DNA of 10,547 nucleotides. Source: an uncultured Nitrospinaceae bacterium (GTDB lineage: Bacteria > Nitrospinota > Nitrospinia > Nitrospinales > VA-1). Below the pieces are notes generated by a model. The model had not been told where the DNA came from and did not search any database. It was given only the letters and a program-made list of their open reading frames with translations. The stretch's first letter is position 1. Each line of letters opens with the position of its first letter. The position numbers were made by a program, and so were the translations under genes. This document shows positions 5,952 to 10,547 of this stretch, one piece after another. The stretch spans positions 1 to 10,547 of the forward strand of contig CALJGH010000213.1 in NCBI GenBank assembly GCA_938073925.1, read 5' to 3'.

Positions 5952-7079
5952 TTAGAGATCAAAAAACGCATCCAGCTTTTCGTCGCTACGCGGAGTTTTA
6001 CCCGTAACCCCTTCCCATACTTCTTTCGTCTCCATACACATATAGATACTCAGCTCTTTCGACTTGTCTTGTAAAAAACCACGAATGGTTTCATAGGCCT
6101 GGTTCCTCAAAGGACGTAAGTAGCGAAATTTTCCATCCTTGCTCGGCAAATGTTCCCCTGTGAACAACATTGTTTCAGGGTGGCGCGACTTTATAATGGG
6201 TTTTAACGATGGACGATAACGGAAACTCCCCAAGCTCACCCATTCCATAGAGGATGCAGGGATAAAATCGAAAAGCGCGTCGACTAATTCTCGGTAGGCT
6301 TTTTCCCATCCAGGAATTAAAATGATCGGGTCCAGATGGAAACCGACTCTGTAGCCTTTTTCCACGCAGAGGCTGGCCGCATGCAAACGTTTTTCTAGAC
6401 TCGGGGTTCCCTTTTCTTCGCCATCAATCACTTGCTGTGGGTTGATCGACCAAGAGACAATGACGTTGGTCGGATCCGGTTGGTCCAGTAAATTTTCGAT
6501 GCAGTCCGATTTGGTTTTCAATTCCAGTACTGCATTTTTTTGCCGATTGAAAAACGGAATTAGGAATTGTGAATAGGGAATTAGAAAATCAAGAGCAAGA
6601 CTGTCTGCGATTTCACCGGTTCCTACGCGAAAAGTGCGGTCAGGAAATTCAGTGAAAACATCTTCCAATTCCTGAATCAAATCTTCGACGTTTACATAAG
6701 CCACTTGTAACGGATTGTTTTTTAAAAAATCTTGCAGAAAACAATAGGAACAATCGTAGAGACAGTTCTTCGACAGGTTGACTACATAATAATTGCAACA
6801 CACCATGCCGGGACTCGCACCTGGACATTTCTTTAAGAACGATCCGTTGAAGCGAGATAGCACCAGATTCTTTTTTCCTTCTCCAAAAACATCCGATCGA
6901 GAGGACTTAAACTGTTCCTCCACCTGTGTGACATTTTGAATTTCATGAACGGGTATATACGGAAGCGTAGATAAGATTTTCTGCGTTAAGGGATAGTCTT
7001 TGGCATTTTGCTCTACAAAGATCGCATCGGGCTGATAAAGAGCCGCAGGATTATCGGAGCCTATTGTTTTATTTGACAT
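5952..7079 (-). CDS. SPL-family (spore photoproduct lyase-like) radical SAM protein
   Basis: A 375-residue protein with a radical SAM cluster motif, C106-LYD-C110-SY-C113, of the CxxxCxxC form, which binds the 4Fe-4S cluster that cleaves S-adenosylmethionine. Downstream blocks, including AYVNVEDLIQE (127-137), VSWSINP (208-214), GTPSLEKRLHAA (224-235) and HLDPIILIPGWEKAY (248-262), line up with Bacillus SplB (YVNVEEI, GTSPLDKRIEAA, IVAPIYIHEGWEEGY). SplB repairs the UV-induced spore photoproduct thymine dimer. Where SplB has its hydrogen-donating Cys141 (EASCTSDPIGLE), this protein reads RVGTGEIADSLALD, with no cysteine. Two adjacent cysteines (C94, C95) precede the cluster motif. The true reaction is therefore unknown, and a nucleic-acid repair or modification role is only an inference. 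The ATG at 7079 has only a weak upstream ribosome binding site. The gene diverges from the M23 gene. Confidence 0.85.
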   Translation of the reverse strand: MSNKTIGSDNPAALYQPDAIFVEQNAKDYPLTQKILSTLPYIPVHEIQNVTQVEEQFKSSRSDVFGEGKKNLVLSRFNGSFLKKCPGASPGMVCCNYYVVNLSKNCLYDCSYCFLQDFLKNNPLQVAYVNVEDLIQELEDVFTEFPDRTFRVGTGEIADSLALDFLIPYSQFLIPFFNRQKNAVLELKTKSDCIENLLDQPDPTNVIVSWSINPQQVIDGEEKGTPSLEKRLHAASLCVEKGYRVGFHLDPIILIPGWEKAYRELVDALFDFIPASSMEWVSLGSFRYRPSLKPIIKSRHPETMLFTGEHLPSKDGKFRYLRPLRNQAYETIRGFLQDKSKELSIYMCMETKEVWEGVTGKTPRSDEKLDAFFDL

Positions 7080-7094
7080 TATTCGATATACTCG

Positions 7095-7124
7095 TTGTGC
7101 TTTAGTTTGTTTAAAGACTTTAAT
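7095..7124 (+). promoter_or_regulatory. Possible promoter of the M23-mtgA-rlmI cluster
   Basis: In the 79-base divergent gap, TTGTGC (7095-7100) lies 18 bases from TTTAAT (7119-7124), a weak -35 with a good -10. The predicted start near 7131 would give a leader of about 28 bases. The ribosome binding site AAGGA at 7148-7152 is well placed for the ATG at 7159. No comparable promoter was found for the leftward radical SAM gene. Confidence 0.35.
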
Positions 7125-7158
7125 CGGTTACTGTATCACTTAAAAGTAAGGAAATAAA

Positions 7159-8271
7159 ATGGTCTTTCAAAACTCGCTCGAAAACCAGCATATAGAAACT
7201 AGGAAGAAGCCGCAGCTTGGGTTTCTTTTGTTGTTTGCGGTCTCTGTGAGTTTAAATTTTTATTTGATATTTTTTGACGGAAAAAATACCGTAGAAATTA
7301 CTGAAGCTATTTCACAGGAAAAAGAATCTGCCAACCTGGTTGAGTCGCAAGTCGGTGGGTTGGAGCCAGAGGAAATCATTCCGCCTGAAAAAATAGTTCC
7401 AAAAACTTCAGCTATTCAACCAGTTTCCTTTTCCATGTCAGAGGATATTAACCTTGGCGATCAAGCGGTTCAATCTCTAGAATTTAAAGTTCGAAACTCC
7501 TTAAATTACACGGTCTGTAAAATACTTTCACGCAAAGATGGGTGTGCCGCATTATCTGCACATTTAGGACGGTTGATGTCGTGGTTTTTTGACGTGAATC
7601 GGAATATTAGAAATGGCGATTCGATGAAAATAATCTACCAAAAACTGGAAGGACCGGAGCAGTTCAAAATTTTAAAACTTTCGTATAAAAGCCAACGGTT
7701 CGGAAAAACCTTTGTTGCCAACTTTTTTGATGGTTTGAGTCAAGAGGGGTATTTTGATCTCGAAGGCAATGATATTGCCCATCGGATTGTAGAATCGCAA
7801 AGCCCCATGCGAACTTATACAGAGATCACGTCTCTCCCAGGGGATTTTCGTAAAGGAGTAACCGGACATTCTGGAACTGATTTTAAAGCCCCTGTAGGAA
7901 CGCCAGTGTATTCAGGTTTTGCAGGTAAGGTAACCCGGATAAACTGGAACACACATGCCAACGGATACTGTGTGGAAATTGATCATCCTAAAAAAGGTAT
8001 CAAAACTTTGTATCTACACTTGAGCAGGGCTCTCGTAAAACGAGGGCAAACTATTAAGCCGGGTCAACAAATTGCGGAATCGGGAAATACAGGACGAACA
8101 TTTGCCCCACATCTGCATTATGAAATACAGCATCGAAAAAATAAGGACCGCATATATAGTCCATTCAAGTCCAAATACCACAAGCGTTACACCCGGAAAA
8201 TTCCGGCGAGCCATCTGGAACAGTTTCAAAAAACCGTGAAGCATTACGATTCGTTACTAAAACAAAGTTGA
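7159..8271 (+). CDS. Membrane-anchored M23 (LytM) peptidoglycan endopeptidase, MepM-like
   Basis: A 370-residue zinc metallopeptidase expected to cut peptide cross-links in peptidoglycan from the periplasmic side. A positively charged N-terminus and a single membrane segment (about 19-39) anchor it. A Glu/Pro-rich linker (about 45-85) leads to a domain (about 110-210) with RNIRNGDSMKIIYQ, resembling the Csd3/OapA-type region found before the catalytic domain in MepM-like enzymes. The LytM domain (about 225-350) has all expected zinc and catalytic residues: H237-SGT-D241, H287 (YLHLS), and H318-L-H320 (PHLHYE). The GNTGRT-x-x-PHLHYE block is typical. The C-terminal tail is basic. It is followed after 62 bases by mtgA in the same direction, linking wall hydrolysis and synthesis. 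Because all ligands are present it should be an active enzyme rather than an EnvC- or NlpD-type activator. Confidence 0.93.
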   Translation: MVFQNSLENQHIETRKKPQLGFLLLFAVSVSLNFYLIFFDGKNTVEITEAISQEKESANLVESQVGGLEPEEIIPPEKIVPKTSAIQPVSFSMSEDINLGDQAVQSLEFKVRNSLNYTVCKILSRKDGCAALSAHLGRLMSWFFDVNRNIRNGDSMKIIYQKLEGPEQFKILKLSYKSQRFGKTFVANFFDGLSQEGYFDLEGNDIAHRIVESQSPMRTYTEITSLPGDFRKGVTGHSGTDFKAPVGTPVYSGFAGKVTRINWNTHANGYCVEIDHPKKGIKTLYLHLSRALVKRGQTIKPGQQIAESGNTGRTFAPHLHYEIQHRKNKDRIYSPFKSKYHKRYTRKIPASHLEQFQKTVKHYDSLLKQS

Positions 8272-8333
8272 TCGGCAGAAAGAAAAACCAGATAAGAAAT
8301 TTAATCCCATAAAAAGATCAGGACCGCCTTGAA

Positions 8334-9053
8334 TTGAAAACCTCCTCAAAAAAAAGGCGAAAACGAAGCAAAAAAAAATTCCAAATCCGAGTGGGACGCT
8401 TGGTTTTTGATATTTTCCTGTGCTTTTTAGCCTTCTCTCTAATTCCCGTTATTGTTTTTCGTTACGTAGACCCCCCCTCAACCCTGTTGATGTGGATTCG
8501 CTGGTCTTCCAGTGACACCGAAAGTCAACGCAGTCTTAACACTTGGCAGTCTTTAGAGAATATCTCCCCACATCTTTTAAAAGCAGTCATTGCCGCAGAA
8601 GACCAGAAGTTTTTTACGCATCATGGTTTTGACTGGAAGGCGATAGAATATGCGATTCAGGTAAACCTGACATCGGATAGAAAAATCGGTGCCAGTACGA
8701 TTTCCATGCAAACGGCGCGAAACGTTTTTCTTTGGCAAAAGCGTACCTGGTTGCGCAAAATCCTTGAAGGATATTTTACTACCTTAATTGAACTCTTCTG
8801 GGATAAGAGACGCATTCTTGAGGTATATTTGAACGTTATTGAATGGGGAGAGGGTATTTTCGGTTGCGAAAAAGCTGCGCAGAAATATTTTAAACGTTCG
8901 CCTTCTTTGTTGTCACCCGTTGAATCGGCTTGGATGGCAGCGGTACTGCCCAATCCTCGGCAGTGGTCGCGACAACCTGTTCCTAATCATGTCCGTGCGC
9001 GGCAAGCAAAAATTCTCGACTCCATGGCAACACTACGAATCCCCACACACTGA
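8334..9053 (+). CDS. mtgA: Monofunctional peptidoglycan glycosyltransferase (GT51)
   Basis: The enzyme polymerises lipid II into glycan strands at the outer face of the inner membrane. The 239-residue length fits E. coli MtgA (242), and no transpeptidase domain follows. The Lys/Arg-rich N-terminus (1-19) precedes a single membrane segment (about 20-43). GT51 motifs are in order: AVIAAEDQKF with the catalytic E89, GASTISMQTARN (the first Gln of the usual STISQQ is Met, a variant also seen in other GT51 proteins), and KRRILEVYLNVIEWG with FGCEKAAQKYF. The start is a TTG at 8334 with AGGA at 8320-8323, a rather weak and distant site. No better start leaves the basic N-terminus and membrane segment intact. 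The gene sits between the M23 peptidase and rlmI in an apparent operon. Confidence 0.94.
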   Translation: MKTSSKKRRKRSKKKFQIRVGRLVFDIFLCFLAFSLIPVIVFRYVDPPSTLLMWIRWSSSDTESQRSLNTWQSLENISPHLLKAVIAAEDQKFFTHHGFDWKAIEYAIQVNLTSDRKIGASTISMQTARNVFLWQKRTWLRKILEGYFTTLIELFWDKRRILEVYLNVIEWGEGIFGCEKAAQKYFKRSPSLLSPVESAWMAAVLPNPRQWSRQPVPNHVRARQAKILDSMATLRIPTH

Positions 9054-9054
9054 A

Positions 9055-10242
9055 ATGATTAAGATTAAAATTTCGAAAACTTTAGAAGCGAAAATTAGAA
9101 AGGGTTATCCTTGGGTATTCAAATACCAATTGCAAAGCGACGTGGTCGACAAATCCAGCGGCGGACTTGCCGTCCTTTATGATCACAAAAACCGTTTCCT
9201 TGCTATTGGGTTATGGGATCCGGACTCCGACTTATGTTTTCGGGTCTTTAATTTATTCGAACCCATAGATATTGACACTCAATTTTTTCTGAAAAGATTT
9301 CAACAAGCTCTATTGCTAAGAAAAGGATTGAAGGAGCAGGGAACCACAGGGTATCGAGTTCTAAATGGAGAAAATGATGGGTTCCCCGGGCTTATCCTGG
9401 ACCGCTATGACAAAACATGGGTTTTAAAAGTTTACGCTAAAAGTTGGTTTTTATATTTAGAGAGGATGCTGGAAGTAATTAAAACTGAGAAAAATGTAGA
9501 GCAGATCGTATTGCGGCTTGCAAGGAATACAAAAGATTCTTCTTCCAATTTTTTTGATGGTAAGGTGCTCTATGGTCCTGACCCTATAGTTCCTGTGCAG
9601 TTTTACGAAAATGGTTTGAAGTTTCATGTTGACGTTGTAAGTGGGCAAAAAACGGGATTCTTTCTAGATCAAAGGGAAAATAGACTCCAAATAAAGGAGA
9701 TTTCTTCAGGATTATCTGTGCTGAACGTTTTCAGCTATACCGGTGGTTTCTCAATTTATGCTATCTCTGGCGGATGTAGAAGTTTGGTAGAAATAGACAG
9801 TAATTCGTTTGCATTAAAATCTTCATTACAAAACTTAGAATTAAACTTCCCCGGTGAAGGGAACTTTGAGTATTTGCAAATAGAGGGAGATGCTTTTCAA
9901 AAGTTACATGAATTGAAATTGCAAAATTCACAGTTCGATCTTGTCATTTTGGATCCTCCTGCATTTGCACGAAAGAAAAAGCACCGGCCGCAAGCTTTGG
10001 AAGCCTATAGCCGTTTGGCAGAAATTGGTGTGCAACTCGTTGCCCCGGGAGGAAGGTTGTTTTCAGCCTCTTGTTCGGCGCATATTTCCGCAGAAGAGTT
10101 CTATAAGGCGGTGAATTATGGAGTGGAGTCAGCAAACAAAAGATTAAAGGAAATTACCAAAACCAGACACGCATCTGATCACCCTGTGAAATTCGCAGAA
10201 TTAGAGTACTTAAAGTCGATAACGGGCTGGGTAAAAGCTTAG
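9055..10242 (+). CDS. rlmI: RlmI-like class I SAM-dependent rRNA methyltransferase
   Basis: The product is a PUA-domain methyltransferase of the COG1092 family. E. coli RlmI makes m5C1962 in 23S rRNA; the exact target here is assumed by homology. Starting at the ATG at 9055, the product is 395 residues, against 396 in E. coli. An N-terminal PUA domain (about 1-70, with GYPWVFKYQLQ) and a middle domain (YRVLNGENDGFPGLILDRY and KTGFFLDQRENR) lead to the Rossmann fold. This fold contains NVFSYTGGFS (224-233, SAM binding), ILDPPAF (298-304) and SASCSAHI with C340, then the conserved DHPV near the end. The frame is open further upstream to 8839, but that portion overlaps mtgA and has no family counterpart. 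One base separates the mtgA TGA from this ATG, and no ribosome binding site is visible, so translation probably depends on coupling. Confidence 0.93.
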   Translation: MIKIKISKTLEAKIRKGYPWVFKYQLQSDVVDKSSGGLAVLYDHKNRFLAIGLWDPDSDLCFRVFNLFEPIDIDTQFFLKRFQQALLLRKGLKEQGTTGYRVLNGENDGFPGLILDRYDKTWVLKVYAKSWFLYLERMLEVIKTEKNVEQIVLRLARNTKDSSSNFFDGKVLYGPDPIVPVQFYENGLKFHVDVVSGQKTGFFLDQRENRLQIKEISSGLSVLNVFSYTGGFSIYAISGGCRSLVEIDSNSFALKSSLQNLELNFPGEGNFEYLQIEGDAFQKLHELKLQNSQFDLVILDPPAFARKKKHRPQALEAYSRLAEIGVQLVAPGGRLFSASCSAHISAEEFYKAVNYGVESANKRLKEITKTRHASDHPVKFAELEYLKSITGWVKA

Positions 10243-10247
10243 GTTTA

Positions 10248-10280
10248 CCGGCAAGGCATTTAAAATCAATGGCTTGCCGG
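10248..10280. repeat. Imperfect inverted repeat after rlmI, possible hairpin
   Basis: CCGGCAAGGCAT (10248-10259) pairs with ATGGCTTGCCGG (10269-10280) at 11 of 12 positions around a nine-base AT-rich loop. It lies six bases after the rlmI stop codon and could stall or protect the transcript. Neither strand has a run of T after the stem, so it is not a classical intrinsic terminator. Confidence 0.5.
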
Positions 10281-10351
10281 GGTGGGCTATGTTGGTTGGG
10301 CGCTGAAACGAAAAAGTTTAGTACAGGTGAATTGAGATACATTTTGCTACA

Positions 10352-10367
10352 TTCAGCATAAGCTGAA
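10352..10367. repeat. Short perfect hairpin between convergent genes
   Basis: TTCAGC-ATAA-GCTGAA is a 6-bp perfect inverted repeat with a four-base loop, followed on the plus strand by an A run. It sits between the convergent 3' ends of rlmI and the lysine-rich gene. On the minus strand the T run precedes rather than follows the stem, so a standard terminator is not supported. Confidence 0.3.
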
Positions 10368-10388
10368 AAAAAACTTAAAACGAGTTTA

Positions 10389-10547
10389 TCATTTTTTAGC
10401 TTTTTTCTTTGCAGCTTTTTTCTTTGTAGCTTTTTTCTTTGTAGCTTTTTTCTTTGTAGCTTTTTTCTTTGTAGCTTTTTTCTTTGTAGCTTTTTTCTTT
10501 GTTACTTTTTTCTTTGTTACTTTTTTCTTTGCAGCTTTTTTCTTTGT
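10389..10547 (-). CDS. 3' end of a lysine-rich, histone-H1-like protein gene (N-terminus outside window)
   Basis: On the minus strand, a frame enters at 10547 and ends with TGA at 10391-10389, giving 52 C-terminal residues. They are ten five-residue repeats (TKKKA, AKKKV, TKKKV, six TKKKA, AKKKA) followed by KK. Such Lys/Ala/Thr tails occur in bacterial histone-H1-like proteins (Hc1/Hc2 type) and in tails appended to HU and other nucleoid or RNA-binding proteins, where they bind nucleic acid through charge. The globular part is outside the window, so the exact family cannot be named. The reading frame is supported by the repeat, the absence of stops and the unbroken 15-base periodicity. It converges on rlmI. 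Confidence 0.75.
   Translation of the reverse strand, partial: TKKKAAKKKVTKKKVTKKKATKKKATKKKATKKKATKKKATKKKAAKKKAKK
10398..10547. repeat. 15-bp tandem repeat (minisatellite) encoding the lysine-rich tail
   Basis: Ten consecutive 15-base units run to the window edge and probably beyond. On the minus strand the commonest unit is ACAAAGAAAAAAGCT, in six adjacent identical copies. The others differ only by GCT/GTA and ACA/GCA changes. Because the unit is five codons, gain or loss of copies changes tail length without breaking the frame. Confidence 0.93.

Noticed and set aside
8839..9054. 72-codon N-terminal extension of the RlmI-like frame
   Set aside because: It overlaps mtgA in another frame and has no counterpart in the methyltransferase family. 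The ATG at 9055 gives the normal family length.
9457..10342. Minus-strand frames at 9457-9648, 9944-10135 and 10154-10342
   Set aside because: They are mostly antisense to rlmI. No ribosome site or recognisable domain was seen.

Overview
The window looks like chromosome from a moderately AT-rich, Gram-negative-type bacterium. Evidence for this is a membrane-anchored monofunctional transglycosylase (MtgA type), an MepM-like M23 peptidase with one N-terminal membrane anchor, and sigma70-type promoters. A bacterial GlnRS, a spore-photoproduct-lyase-like radical SAM protein in a non-sporulating context, and a permease fused to FG-GAP repeats would suit an environmental lineage such as Nitrospinota or a deltaproteobacterial-grade group. 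That placement is a guess and cannot be settled from this sequence. No transposase, integrase, phage gene, CRISPR array, tRNA or rRNA was seen.

Layout, left to right. (1) Positions 1-2379, minus strand, are one uninterrupted reading frame that runs off the left edge. At least 793 residues are visible: a polytopic ArsP/YraQ-like permease, five FG-GAP/VCBS-type calcium-binding repeats, and a cysteine-containing helical tail. (2) A 298-base divergent spacer (2380-2677) holds a run of nine C, a long nested inverted repeat and an extended -10 promoter for glnS. (3) glnS reads rightwards, most likely from a TTG codon at 2678. (4) Directly against its stop codon lies a decayed, antisense remnant of a FIST-domain gene (4340-4519). 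(5) An AT-rich spacer follows, with two mutually exclusive hairpins, a near-consensus promoter and a small palindrome, leading into dnaN (4840-5946). (6) An SPL-family radical SAM gene (5952-7079) faces dnaN. (7) A rightward cluster follows: an M23 endopeptidase, mtgA and an RlmI-like rRNA methyltransferase. The last two are separated by one base. (8) At the right edge, on the minus strand, is the 3' end of a gene whose product finishes in ten five-residue lysine-rich repeats, as in histone-H1-like or other nucleoid proteins.

Most intact genes are housekeeping: tRNA charging, replication clamp, peptidoglycan synthesis and trimming, rRNA modification. The M23 peptidase and MtgA probably serve the same process, opening and extending the cell wall. 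The least ordinary item is the permease/beta-propeller fusion at the left. It combines a CxxC-bearing transport core with a large extracytoplasmic calcium-binding sensor or adhesion-like domain. The FIST remnant, the divergent-spacer RNA-like structure and the SPL homolog lacking the expected hydrogen-donor cysteine are the next most interesting.
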